DNA of 64,000 bases from Candidatus Thiosymbion sp. (GCA_018435665.1 JAHDND010000022.1:24909-88908), one strand, 5' to 3'; positions 29,173 through 36,902 are shown, numbered from the stretch's first letter. Numbers and translations: made by a program. The notes: a model not told the origin generated them from the letters alone.

Positions 29173-29975
29173 TGCTGGCACCGCTCGTCCGTTGGCCGGG
29201 CTGTCGGCTCCGTCCACTGGCAGCGCACGTCCGGTAAACTGGCTACCGTATCCGTCAACTGGCAGCGCTCATCAGTCGGACTGGCCACCGTCTGCGTCCG
29301 GGCGGGGAGGCAATAGCGAGCCGCCAGGGCCTCTGCCGGCACCCCGCGCCAGTAGTCGAAACGTAGACACCACATCAGGAGGATCGTGCGCCAGGGCCCC
29401 TGGCTCTCCCAGCGCCGGCCGGAGGTCAGCACCCGTTGCCGCAGGCATGCGGGGGGGCCCAGGCGCTTGAGCCGCTTGGACAACTCGATATCCTCCATCA
29501 ACGGCTGGTCCGGGAAACCGCCCACGGCGGTGAAGGCCTCCCGACGGACGAACAGCGCCTGATCGCCGGTGGCGATGCCGGTGAGGCGGGAGCGCAGATT
29601 CATCAGCCGGGCGACGAGCTTCAGCACCCGGGGCCGGCCCGTGATGCGGACATCGAAGCGGCCCCAGAGCCGCTCCCTCAGGGCCCCCTGGATGAGCGGG
29701 GCGGCATCCTCCGGCAGGCGGGTATCGGCGTGGAGAAAGACCAGGGCCTCGCCCTGGGTGGCGGCGGCACCGGCGTTCATCTGCCGCGCCCGACCCCGTG
29801 GGGCGGTGAGGACCCGGTCGACCCAGGGTACCGCCAGGTCGGGGGTGCCATCACGGCTACCGCCATCGACCAGAATGACCTCATGACCCTGGGCGCGCAG
29901 GGACTGAAGGGGGGACAGGGTCGCCATCAGGCCCGCCGCCTCGTCCAGGGCTGGAAGAATGAAGGTCAGGCGCAT
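29169..29975 (-). CDS. TIGR04283-family glycosyltransferase (GT2) with repeated tail
   Basis: 268 residues. GT2 features: FILPALDEAAGL at the start, VDGGSRDGT near residue 37, HADTRLP for the DxD-like site and GGFPDQPLMEDIELS for the acceptor loop. The family regularly accompanies ArsS and TIGR04282, as here. The last about 45 residues are not part of the fold: they are three copies of a 14-residue unit with consensus xTxTVASPTDERCQ, giving Cys-containing repeats. The gene ends GTGA with the next start. Confidence 0.87.
   Translation of the reverse strand: MRLTFILPALDEAAGLMATLSPLQSLRAQGHEVILVDGGSRDGTPDLAVPWVDRVLTAPRGRARQMNAGAAATQGEALVFLHADTRLPEDAAPLIQGALRERLWGRFDVRITGRPRVLKLVARLMNLRSRLTGIATGDQALFVRREAFTAVGGFPDQPLMEDIELSKRLKRLGPPACLRQRVLTSGRRWESQGPWRTILLMWCLRFDYWRGVPAEALAARYCLPARTQTVASPTDERCQLTDTVASLPDVRCQWTEPTARPTDERCQQ
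29175..29300 (-). repeat. Three 42-bp in-frame repeats at the 3' end of the glycosyltransferase gene
   Basis: Units at 29175-29216, 29217-29258 and 29259-29300, each beginning CTGGCAxCGC on the plus strand, about 60-75% alike. They encode the 14-residue C-terminal repeats, and the stop follows one codon after the last. Confidence 0.9.
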
Positions 29976-29986
29976 GGCGAGCTCCC

Positions 29987-30086
29987 GGGTCGGGTGGCGC
30001 CTGGCGGGGGACGCCGTGAATCCATCCCTGGAGGCTTGACGACCGCCTCCCTGCGGTCAACACCCCCGCCAGACGCCGCCCGACCC
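29987..30086 (-). repeat. Dispersed palindromic intergenic repeat, family 2, copy 1
   Basis: A 100-bp element with long inverted ends: GGGTCGGGTGGCGCCTGGCG at the left is answered by CGCCAGACGCCGCCCGACCC at the right. The interior contains GGCTTGACGACCGCCTCCCTGC. In reverse orientation it matches 36939-37037 at roughly 80% identity. It fills almost the whole gap between arsS and the GT2 gene. Confidence 0.85.
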
Positions 30087-30093
30087 TCCTTGG

Positions 30094-31188
30094 CTAGGAC
30101 GAGCACCGAAGGGCTGCAAAGAATATTTGCTGAGCACTGACTGGTCCGGCGCTGACATGCTCGGTGCCGGCTTGAGCGCCAGTCTCCGCGCCCTCGGTCA
30201 AGGCGCCACCGCAACTGCTGCCCTGCCCGGCGGTGCAACCGTAGCAGTGTTCGGCGACGACAATGGGCGTCGTGCTGAAATCACTGGTTAGTAGGTCGCG
30301 CAGATGGGGCCTCAGGCTGTCGTCCGCCGCCCGATAGCCGCCCGCCCCTTCCAGCCCCCGCCCCAGCCTCAGGCCCAACTGCTGGTTGAAATCGCAGTCG
30401 TATAGCCAGCCTTGCCAGTCGACGCTGATCAGATCGCGGCACATGACCTGGTCCAGATTGGCGGGACGGAAATTGTCCTTGAGCAGGCGCAGATAGTTAT
30501 CGAATTGCCCCCGGCTGAGCAGGGTGCTGCCGAAGCGCTGGATGGGCATGTTGGTCAGGATCAGGAGGCGACTGAAGACGATGCCGTAACGCTCGCCCAA
30601 TTCCCGCCGGTAGGCCGCCTCCAGCCCCGTCTGGCCGGGGGGCAGGCTGGCGTCGCCGGGGTTGTAAACCAGGTCCAGGTCCAGGCCGCTCCCGGGCTGG
30701 CCGTAACCCAGGGCATTGAGGCGCCGCAGGCCGGTGATGCTGCGGGCATGGACCCCCTTGCCCCGCTGCCGGTCCACGTTGTCCTCCAGGTAGCAGGGGA
30801 GGGAGGCGACGACCTGCACCCCTTCAGCAGAGAGAAAATCCGCCAGGTCCTCCTGTCCAGGTTCGGAAAGGATGGTCAGGTTGCAGCGGTCGAGCACCCG
30901 CGCCCCCAGCCAGCGGGCCGCCTGCACCAGCTCGCGAAAGCGCGGATGTAGTTCCGGGGCCCCGCCGGTGAGGTCGAGGGTTGGCAGGCCGCGAGCGCTG
31001 AGCACCTGGGGAATCAGGTCGATGTTCTCATCGTCCATCCGCTCGGTCCGACCGGGACCGGCGTTGACGTGGCAATGGCCGCAGCTCTGATTACAACGGT
31101 AGCCGAGGTTGACCTGCAAGGTGGTCAGGGCCCGGCGGCGCAGCGACGGGAAATCGGTATCACGCAGGTGGGGCAGGGTGTCGAGCAT
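30094..31188 (-). CDS. arsS: Arsenosugar biosynthesis-type radical SAM protein ArsS
   Basis: 364 residues. The radical-SAM cluster motif CxxxCxxC is at Cys32, Cys36 and Cys39 (CNQSCGHCHVNAGP). DLTGGAPELHP and a C-terminal Cys-rich domain (MCRDLISVDWQGWLYDCDFNQ; HCYGCTAGQGSSCGG) follow the ArsS/DUF3641 architecture. ArsS forms 5'-deoxy-5'-dimethylarsinoyl-adenosine in known systems. The usual partner ArsM, an arsenite methyltransferase, is not next to it. The two glycosyltransferases follow on the same strand after a repeat element. Confidence 0.88.
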   Translation of the reverse strand: MLDTLPHLRDTDFPSLRRRALTTLQVNLGYRCNQSCGHCHVNAGPGRTERMDDENIDLIPQVLSARGLPTLDLTGGAPELHPRFRELVQAARWLGARVLDRCNLTILSEPGQEDLADFLSAEGVQVVASLPCYLEDNVDRQRGKGVHARSITGLRRLNALGYGQPGSGLDLDLVYNPGDASLPPGQTGLEAAYRRELGERYGIVFSRLLILTNMPIQRFGSTLLSRGQFDNYLRLLKDNFRPANLDQVMCRDLISVDWQGWLYDCDFNQQLGLRLGRGLEGAGGYRAADDSLRPHLRDLLTSDFSTTPIVVAEHCYGCTAGQGSSCGGALTEGAETGAQAGTEHVSAGPVSAQQIFFAALRCSS

Positions 31189-31202
31189 GGCGGGGTACCT
31201 GG

Positions 31203-31273
31203 GGTTAGCGTGAGAGCCTGAAAGTCACAGCAAAGTCTTTCATTTTCGGCGGCATGCCCCCCTCATCACAGTT
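31203..31273 (-). repeat. Dispersed intergenic repeat, family 1, copy B2
   Basis: A 71-bp unit on the minus strand, starting AACTGTGATGAGG, with central GAAAATGAAAGAC and ending TCACGCTAACC. Directly abuts copy B1 in the same orientation. Lies in the 317-bp gap upstream of arsS; I see no gene in this gap, which otherwise should hold the arsS promoter and that of the small membrane protein. Confidence 0.75.
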
Positions 31274-31336
31274 GGCGTGACAGTAATGGCAACGGATTCA
31301 TTTACAGGGGGTGTGGCGCGACCCCTCATGACAGTT
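31274..31336 (-). repeat. Dispersed intergenic repeat, family 1, copy B1
   Basis: A 63-bp unit on the minus strand, starting AACTGTCATGAGG, then GCCACACCCCCTG as in copy A, and ending ACTGTCACGCC. It is in direct tandem with B2. Confidence 0.78.
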
Positions 31337-31505
31337 GATTCGGCGGCCTGAGGACGCGGTGGTCGGCTGGCTGAATCTCGGGACAGTCACGGCTGGCCCG
31401 GCTGACAGGGCTGACTCAACAACCTTCAATCACGGCATTGAACGCCGTCCAGGTCACCAGTATAACGGCTGGCGATACCCACCCTTAATTGCAGGATCGC
31501 ACCCC

Positions 31506-31727
31506 ATGCTCGCCTGGTTTGACCGTCTGCCCCTGCTCTATCTGGTCATCGCCGCCCTGACCCTGGGCTTCGCCCCCTTCGTCCCCGAGCCACATCTGTG
31601 GGAAAAGCTCAAGTTGCTGGCTGCCGGGGGGTTGACGCGCCCCCTGGACATCTTCGATCTGGTCCTGCACGCCACCCCCTGGCTACTCCTGGCACTGAAG
31701 CTGGCCCGCTCGGGGGTCCGATCCTGA
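31506..31727 (+). CDS. Small two-helix membrane protein (often annotated RND transporter)
   Basis: 73 residues, start at the ATG 31506. Two transmembrane helices (LPLLYLVIAALTLGFAPF; FDLVLHATPWLLLALKL) separated by an EPHLWEKLKLL loop. Very similar short proteins occur in sulfur-oxidising proteobacteria under the label RND transporter, without evidence for transport. Its downstream neighbour is a truncated conserved gene beginning 2 nt later. Confidence 0.6.
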   Translation: MLAWFDRLPLLYLVIAALTLGFAPFVPEPHLWEKLKLLAAGGLTRPLDIFDLVLHATPWLLLALKLARSGVRS

Positions 31728-31729
31728 CC

Positions 31730-31831
31730 ATGGACAGCGGCGTCACTCTGCTCTTCGTCTATAACGCCGACAGCGGCTTCTTCAACACCCTGGCGGACAC
31801 CGGACACAAGCTTTTTTCACCCACCACCTGA
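31730..31831 (+). pseudogene. 5' fragment of a conserved small-protein gene
   Basis: 34 codons beginning MDSGVTLLFVYNADSGFFNT and reading HKLFSPTT before a TGA. The motif is familiar from proteins of about 130-150 residues in which LFVYNADSG...HKxFSPxTYxCNLCALT opens the domain; everything after SPTT is lost. The fragment overlaps the end of the convergent methyltransferase gene, so the 3' part was probably replaced when that gene arrived. Confidence 0.6.
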
Positions 31832-32575
31832 CCGCGTCATCAGGGCGAATACCCCCCAGCCCAGAAATTCGCGCGTGTAAGTGGCGTGGCGCACGGGTTC
31901 CGAGATCAGTTTGGCGCGAACCTCTTTCGCAAGCTCGTCGTCGGGATTGGCTTCAAGCCACCGGCGCATGGTGAGCCACTTGGCCGCCTCGTATCGATCC
32001 CAGCCGTCTTGGTCCGCCAAGACCATTTCCACGACGTCGTAGCCGAGATGGCCGAAAGACGCGAGCAGTTCTGGCAGCGGGAGAAAGTCGGAGATGGCGC
32101 CGGCAAGACACCCCCTTGCAACCTCTCCCGTCGGCGGTAACCGCAGCCAGTAGGGCTCGCCGATGAGGATGATCCCTCCGGAGCTGAGGCTCCGCGCCAG
32201 AAGCTCGATAGTGCCGGCGACTCCCCCGCCGATCCATGTGGCACCGACACAGGCGGCCACACCGGCCTTCTCCTCAGAGACGAAGTCGGCGGCATCACCG
32301 TGGATGAACTGGACTTGATCGGCGACACCGAGTTCATCCGCGCGGCGTTTCGCTTGCTCGGTGAACAACTGGCTCATGTCGATGCCGGTGCCGGTGACGC
32401 CGTAATCGCGCGCCCAGGTGCATAGCATCTCCCCCGAGCCGCTGCCGAGGTCGAGCACCCGGGTCCCCGTTTCCAAACGCAGCGCCGCGCCGAGGGTGGC
32501 GAGCTTTTCGGGTGTGAACGGGTTATGGATGCGATGAGCGCTCTCAGTGATGGTGAAGATCCGTGGAATATCCAC
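31817..32575 (-). CDS. Class I SAM-dependent methyltransferase
   Basis: 252 residues from a GTG start. The SAM-binding glycine loop is VLDLGSGSGEML near residue 41, followed by GTGIDMSQLF and FIHGDAADFV, the usual post-I and motif II positions. It lacks the conserved cysteines expected of ArsM, so it should not be called an arsenite methyltransferase. The substrate is unknown. It is convergent with a truncated gene and may be a recent arrival. Confidence 0.82.
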   Translation of the reverse strand: MDIPRIFTITESAHRIHNPFTPEKLATLGAALRLETGTRVLDLGSGSGEMLCTWARDYGVTGTGIDMSQLFTEQAKRRADELGVADQVQFIHGDAADFVSEEKAGVAACVGATWIGGGVAGTIELLARSLSSGGIILIGEPYWLRLPPTGEVARGCLAGAISDFLPLPELLASFGHLGYDVVEMVLADQDGWDRYEAAKWLTMRRWLEANPDDELAKEVRAKLISEPVRHATYTREFLGWGVFALMTRSGGG

Positions 32576-32663
32576 TGCAGTAAATTACCTTGTGGGTGTG
32601 AATTAGGTATCTGAATAGATTCGGTCATTGCCTATCGTACTAGCTCAGGGGTGCGAAGCTGAC

Positions 32664-32780
32664 TTACCGCGAAGCGCCTCCAGAGTGCGCCACTCTGGCA
32701 GAGGAGTGGTTAGCGAGATTTTTCAGGTTGGCTTCTCCATTGCTCACTATTACCGAGAAGGCGATCCGGTCAAAGCTGGG
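32664..32780 (-). pseudogene. HipA-like fragment next to an orphan HipB-like gene
   Basis: Just after the stop of the XRE gene an open frame reads FDRIAFSVIVSNGEANLKNLA, which resembles the HipA segment FxRxxFNVLVGNGDAHLKN containing catalytic residues, before losing similarity and stopping at 32664. Only about 20-25 residues are HipA-like and the D-x-H-x-K-N core is degenerate. This is the position where hipA would follow hipB. Confidence 0.45.
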
Positions 32781-32788
32781 GGATGGTT

Positions 32789-33067
32789 TCAGGCAGCATC
32801 CTCGTCCTCCTCCCCCAGCCTGAAGCGGGCGGCGACTTCCTCCATGGTCGGCATGCGAGCTTGTTCCAGCCGCATCTCCAGGCCCAGCGCCCCCAGCACG
32901 GCCATGAGGGAGGAGAGGGTAACGTCCTCGCCCGCTTCGATCCGGTAGATCACCTCCCGCACCTTGCCGGCGCGATGCGCCAGGTCCTTGATCGTGAGGC
33001 CGAGTGCTTGCCGGCGCGCTTTTAGCGTGCGGCCGAGTTCATCGGGAAAGCGGATGGTGTCAGTCAT
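32789..33067 (-). CDS. HipB-like XRE transcriptional regulator / orphan antitoxin
   Basis: 92 residues from the ATG at 33067. A helix-turn-helix (LGRTLKARRQALGLTIKDLAHRAG...VIYRIEAGEDVTLSSLMAVL) and an acidic C-terminal tail (MPTMEEVAARFRLGEEDED) fit HipB-type antitoxins. No complete hipA follows. A perfect dyad overlaps its start codon, suggesting autorepression. Confidence 0.8.
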   Translation of the reverse strand: MTDTIRFPDELGRTLKARRQALGLTIKDLAHRAGKVREVIYRIEAGEDVTLSSLMAVLGALGLEMRLEQARMPTMEEVAARFRLGEEDEDAA

Positions 33068-33075
33068 GGCTGACA
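33058..33075. promoter_or_regulatory. Dyad operator overlapping the XRE start codon
   Basis: TGTCAG-TCATGG-CTGACA is a perfect 6-6-6 inverted repeat whose spacer contains the start codon of the XRE gene (33065-33067, minus). A further CTGACA lies about 35 bp upstream. This is the expected position for an autoregulatory site. Confidence 0.55.
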
Positions 33076-33346
33076 TTTTTGGGGGAGATGCCGAAGTTTG
33101 CAAGTTAGGACTGACACAGTCGCCCCCCCTAATTCACTGGCTGTTTCCAGCCCAGGCAGTCCCTCGCCCGAGGTGGCTGCTGGATTGATCACCGGCCCAA
33201 GGAAGGAGGAGACGGTGGCTCGATGATGCGCAGGGGCAGCCAACAATCTCGCCTGCACCGAGATCGGCCTGCCCGCGGCCCACCCTTCGGCTCGCCCCTC
33301 GTCCAGGGTAGGGCGAACGGGAGCCTTCAAAACGGGGGCATTCAAT

Positions 33347-34012
33347 TTAGTCGCTCACCACGGGCAGCCCGGCGCGGCGCCACTCCGGCAGCCCGTCTTC
33401 GAGGCGGCGCGCGGTGAAGCCTGCCTGGCGCAACCTGGCCACGGCCTCGAAGGACAACACGCACCAGGGCCCCCGGCAATAGGCCACCACCTCGCGATCC
33501 GGGGGCAGGTCCCGGAGCCGCTCCTGCAAGCGCTCCAGGGGGACATTCAGGGCCCCGGCCACGTGGCCCTGGGCGTACTCCTCGGGGGGGCGCACATCCA
33601 GGACCGTCACCAGGCCGGCGCGCACCCGGTCCAGCAGGTCCTGGGCCGGCACCGGCTCCAGGGCGTCGCGCCCCCGCAGGTAGGTCCCGACCAGGTCCTC
33701 GACCGCGTCGAGGTGGGCCGCGGCGATGCCGCGCAGCACGCCCAGCACATCCAGCACGCGCTCGTCCCCCAGGGTGTAGCGGATATGCTTGCCATCGCGC
33801 CGCGCCTGCACCAGACCCGCCGCCTTGAGTTGCTGCAAGTGCTTGGAGGTATTGGCGATGGACAGCCCGGCGACCTGGGCCAGGTCCTCCACGCTGCGCT
33901 CCCCCTGGGCGAGGTAATCCAGCAGTTCCAGGCGGGAGCCATGCCCCAACGCCCGAGCGACGACCGCCAGTTGAGCAAACAGGGCCTGCTTGGGATCGTG
34001 ACTAGGAGGCAT
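33347..34012 (-). CDS. ArsR-family regulator fused to a rhodanese domain
   Basis: 221 residues from the ATG at 34012, chosen over an upstream in-frame start because of the AGGAGG-like GGAGGC context and family length. Residues 5-90 are an ArsR winged helix (HGSRLELLDYLAQGERSVEDLA; NTSKHLQQLKAAGLVQARRDGK). Residues 115-215 are a rhodanese whose active-site loop is YCRGPWCVLS. Such fusions are thought to sense sulfane sulfur or persulfides. A dyad upstream is a likely operator. A divergent fatty-acid hydroxylase gene starts 140 bp away. Confidence 0.88.
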   Translation of the reverse strand: MPPSHDPKQALFAQLAVVARALGHGSRLELLDYLAQGERSVEDLAQVAGLSIANTSKHLQQLKAAGLVQARRDGKHIRYTLGDERVLDVLGVLRGIAAAHLDAVEDLVGTYLRGRDALEPVPAQDLLDRVRAGLVTVLDVRPPEEYAQGHVAGALNVPLERLQERLRDLPPDREVVAYCRGPWCVLSFEAVARLRQAGFTARRLEDGLPEWRRAGLPVVSD

Positions 34013-34063
34013 GACGGACTCCGCGGCTAGTTCGGCAACGATCGGCATTATAACGGGCCAGGC

Positions 34064-34086
34064 TTCAATCAACCCGATAGTTGAAT
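34064..34086. promoter_or_regulatory. Candidate ArsR-type operator
   Basis: TTCAATCAAC-CCGATA-GTTGAAT contains the arms TCAAC and GTTGA, plus outer TTCAA/TTGAA in slightly shifted register, in an AT-richer pocket between the ArsR-rhodanese gene and the divergent hydroxylase gene. It resembles the ATTCAA-type dyads bound by ArsR-family proteins. Confidence 0.45.
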
Positions 34087-34153
34087 AAAGCGCCTTCATC
34101 TGCCAGACTCAGGTCCAAGCAACCAACAACCGGACCCCCGGAGGCAGAGGACC

Positions 34154-35089
34154 GTGGAGACCTTCGTCCAGACCCATGAGGCGGCCATCCGCCTCACCGC
34201 CTTCTTCAGCATCTTTGCCGCCATGGCCTTGTGGGAATGGCGCGCCCCGCGGCGGGCCCTGACCGTCTCCAAGGCCCTACGCTGGGCCAGCAACCTGGGG
34301 CTGGTGGTCCTGAACACCGTCCTGCTGCGCCTGGCCTTTCCCATCGCGGCGGTGGGGCTGGCGGCGACAGCCTCGGCCCAGGGCTGGGGCCTGCTCAATC
34401 AGTTTCCCCTCTCCCCCTGGCTGGCGATCCCCCTGGCGGTGATGGCCCTCGACCTGGCCATCTGGGCGCAGCACGTCTTCTTCCACGCCGTGCCGGCCCT
34501 GTGGCGGCTGCACCGGGTCCACCACGCCGACCTGGACTATGACCTCACCACCGGGGCGCGCTTCCACCCCATCGAGATCCTGCTGTCCATGCTGATCAAG
34601 TTCGCCGTCATCCTGGCCCTGGGGCCTTCTGTGGTGGCGGTGATCCTGTTCGAGGTCATCCTCAACGGCATGGCCATGTTCAACCACGGCAACGTCGGCC
34701 TGCCCCGCGGACTGGACCGGCGGTTGCGCTGGGTCTTCGTCACCCCCGACATGCACCGGGTCCACCACTCCATCGCGGAGGACGAGACCAACTCCAACTT
34801 TGGCTTCAACCTGTCCTGGTGGGACCGGCTCTTCGGCACCTACCGTGACCAACCCCGCGCCGGTCAGATCGGCATGACCATCGGCATCGACGACCACCGC
34901 GACCCGCGGGAGGTCGCCGCCCTGCCGGGAATGCTGGCCCTGCCCTTCCGTGGCGCCATCACCGGCTATGCCATCAACCGCCGGCATTGGGGAGAAGAGG
35001 ACCAGACCCGCGCCGCCCCTGGTCGGGCTCAACGTGGATCGGGTAGCGCGGGTGGCGCGGGCGAACAGGCCGGGAGACAGCAGCCATGA
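34154..35089 (+). CDS. Sterol desaturase / fatty acid hydroxylase family membrane protein
   Basis: 311 residues from a GTG with a strong GGAGGCAGAGG leader. Four or so transmembrane helices and the three His boxes of di-iron hydroxylases: HVFFH, LHRVHHADLDYD and MHRVHHS. The substrate is unknown. It overlaps the next gene by ATGA, so it is co-translated with the TVP38 protein and probably with DsrE. The last 35 residues are low-complexity. Confidence 0.88.
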   Translation: METFVQTHEAAIRLTAFFSIFAAMALWEWRAPRRALTVSKALRWASNLGLVVLNTVLLRLAFPIAAVGLAATASAQGWGLLNQFPLSPWLAIPLAVMALDLAIWAQHVFFHAVPALWRLHRVHHADLDYDLTTGARFHPIEILLSMLIKFAVILALGPSVVAVILFEVILNGMAMFNHGNVGLPRGLDRRLRWVFVTPDMHRVHHSIAEDETNSNFGFNLSWWDRLFGTYRDQPRAGQIGMTIGIDDHRDPREVAALPGMLALPFRGAITGYAINRRHWGEEDQTRAAPGRAQRGSGSAGGAGEQAGRQQP

Positions 35090-35871
35090 AGGCGGCCCCG
35101 CGTTGGCTCCTGGGCCTGGGCCTGGCCGCCGGCATCGCCCTGGCCCTGGTCTACCGCGAGCACCTGGACGCCGCCGCCCTGACGGACTGGGTGACCGCTG
35201 CCGGACCAGCGGGGCCCCTGATCTTCATGGGCCTCTATGCCATCGCCACCCTCTTCTTCCTGCCCGGCTCCCTGCTGACCCTCGCCGGCGGCGCCCTCTT
35301 CGGACCGGTCTGGGGGACCCTCTGGAATCTCACCGGCGCCACCCTTGGGGCCGTTCTGGCCTTCCTGGTGGCCCGCTATCTGGCCGCTGACTGGGTCCAG
35401 GCCCGCGCCGGGGGGCTGCTCAAGCGCCTGATGCAGGGCGTGACGGCTGAAGGCTGGCGTTTCGTCGCCTTCACCCGCCTGGTGCCCGTCTTCCCCTTCA
35501 ACCTGCTCAACTATGCCCTGGGGCTGACGCGCATCCCCTTTCTGCCCTATCTGCTCGCCACCGCGATCGGCATGGTGCCGGGGGCCATCGCCTACACCTG
35601 GCTGGGCTATGCCGGCCGCGAGGCGGCGGGCGGGGGCGAGGGCCTGATCCAGAAGGGCCTCATCGCCCTCGCCCTGCTGGCGGCCCTGGCCTTCCTGCCG
35701 CGGCTGGTGGCGCGCCTGCGCCAGGCCCCCTGGCTGGCGCAGGCCGGGGTACAGGTACCCCAGACCCCCTCTGGCTCGACGCCCACCCCTCCAGCCACCA
35801 GCCGCCTGACTGTTACCACCCCCAAGGCCGCCACCTCTTCGGCCTCTTCCCCCACCACCGCGGAGCAGTAA
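35086..35871 (+). CDS. TVP38/TMEM64 (DedA-like) membrane protein
   Basis: 261 residues. It has the SNARE-associated domain: FLPGSLLTLAGGALFGPVWG, then GATLGAVLAFLVARYLA, then FTRLVPVFPFNLLNYALGLTRI. Family members are inner-membrane transporters or scramblases with poorly known substrates. The C-terminal about 35 residues are a Ser/Thr/Pro-rich tail outside the family. ATGA overlap with the upstream hydroxylase gene; DsrE starts 3 nt after its stop. Confidence 0.88.
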   Translation: MKAAPRWLLGLGLAAGIALALVYREHLDAAALTDWVTAAGPAGPLIFMGLYAIATLFFLPGSLLTLAGGALFGPVWGTLWNLTGATLGAVLAFLVARYLAADWVQARAGGLLKRLMQGVTAEGWRFVAFTRLVPVFPFNLLNYALGLTRIPFLPYLLATAIGMVPGAIAYTWLGYAGREAAGGGEGLIQKGLIALALLAALAFLPRLVARLRQAPWLAQAGVQVPQTPSGSTPTPPATSRLTVTTPKAATSSASSPTTAEQ

Positions 35872-35874
35872 CCC

Positions 35875-36219
35875 ATGTCAAGCCTGTTCATCCTCAATGA
35901 TCCACCCTACGGCACCGAGCGTAGCTTCAATGCCCTGCGCCTGGCCAAGGCCCTCACGACTAAGAACGAGCCGGTCTGCGTCTTCCTCATGGCCGATGCG
36001 GTCGCCTGCGCCAAGGCCGGCCAGAAGGTGCCCCAGGGTTACTACAACCTGGAGCTGATGGTGAAGGCCGTGGCCCGCAAGGGAAAGGTGCTGTTGTGCG
36101 GCACCTGCATGGACGCCCGCGGCATCACCGAGGCGGAGTTGGTGGAGGGGGCGCAGCGCAGCACTCTCGACGCACTGGCCGAGGAAACCCTGGCCGCTGA
36201 ACGCGTAATGGTCTTCTGA
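35875..36219 (+). CDS. DsrE-family sulfur-carrier-like protein
   Basis: 114 residues, full length for the family: SLFILNDPPYGTERSFNALRLA at the start, VFLMADAV and the reactive-cysteine segment LCGTCMDARGI. DsrE-type proteins handle persulfide sulfur in sulfur oxidation or tRNA thiolation; this stand-alone form is not part of a dsr operon here. It is the third gene after the hydroxylase and TVP38, opposite an ArsR-rhodanese regulator, hinting at a sulfur-responsive locus (inference). Confidence 0.85.
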   Translation: MSSLFILNDPPYGTERSFNALRLAKALTTKNEPVCVFLMADAVACAKAGQKVPQGYYNLELMVKAVARKGKVLLCGTCMDARGITEAELVEGAQRSTLDALAEETLAAERVMVF

Positions 36220-36296
36220 ATCCTCGCAACCGCCGGGTCTTGGCAAGACCCGGCCCTACCTGGACAATGGACGGCCCCTACCCTGGGAGCCCTGTC

Positions 36297-36809
36297 ATGA
36301 CCCCTGCCGACGGTACCTCCGGCCAGCGAGGCCCTGATGAGGAGATCACCCAGACCCTCTGGCCCTCCCCGGACTATAACCGCCAGATCGAGCGACTCCG
36401 GTCAGCCATCGGAGAGACCATCTACCTGGCTGAGTTGGGCGACAGCCAGGTCCAACTCGGTGTCCGTCTGACGGGGACCCCTTACGTGCTCCTGGGACTG
36501 ATCGACTTTCCCCGCCCTGATCCGACCCGGGGCCTGGCCCCCCATCTGCTCCTGCTGGACGACGGGCGCGGGGTGAACCTGGGGCGTATCGCGCGCGTCA
36601 GTCGCCGCCCCTTCGCGCCCCAGCCGACGGAACTGCTCTATCAGGACCGGGCCGCCCAGCAACACCTGTTGTTCGCCGAGCGGCGTTTGTCGCGGGAATT
36701 CCTTGGCGTGCGCAGCCGGGTGACGCTGGGTGAATGTCTCGGCTACTCCCCGCCCGAGGTAGCCCGACTCATCGCCGGTCCGCGGGATCACGAAACCGGG
36801 GCCCCCTAA
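36297..36809 (+). CDS. Protein of unknown function
   Basis: 170 residues from the ATG at 36297; a longer frame starts at 36240. No signal peptide or membrane segment. It has balanced composition with hydrophobic core segments (QVQLGVRLTGTPYVLLGLIDFPRP; LAPHLLLLDDGRGVNLGRIARVSRRPF) and a helical C-terminal third, so it is probably a real soluble protein. I do not recognise the family. It follows dsrE by 77 bp. Confidence 0.6.
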   Translation: MTPADGTSGQRGPDEEITQTLWPSPDYNRQIERLRSAIGETIYLAELGDSQVQLGVRLTGTPYVLLGLIDFPRPDPTRGLAPHLLLLDDGRGVNLGRIARVSRRPFAPQPTELLYQDRAAQQHLLFAERRLSREFLGVRSRVTLGECLGYSPPEVARLIAGPRDHETGAP

Positions 36810-36835
36810 GCGGCATCCCGATCGCCGGTCTCGTT

Positions 36836-36902
36836 CGTCAGCGTGACAACCAAGGCGAATACCTTAATTTTCAGATGGTTTGCGCGCCGTCTCATGACTA
36901 TT
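36836..36902 (-). repeat. Dispersed intergenic repeat, family 1, copy D
   Basis: A 67-bp unit on the minus strand: AATAGTCATGAGACGGCGCG at the start, CTGAAAATTAAGG in the middle, GTTGTCACGCTGACG at the end, in register with copy A. It lies in the 296-bp gap before the acyl carrier protein gene, next to a family 2 element. Confidence 0.78.

Noticed and set aside
31817..32575. Methyltransferase as ArsM, completing the arsenosugar set
   Set aside because: The SAM motifs are generic and the cysteines expected for arsenite binding are not present.
33064..33345. 93-codon minus-strand frame upstream of the XRE gene
   Set aside because: No motif or ribosome site, and it would run through the XRE operator; treated as intergenic.
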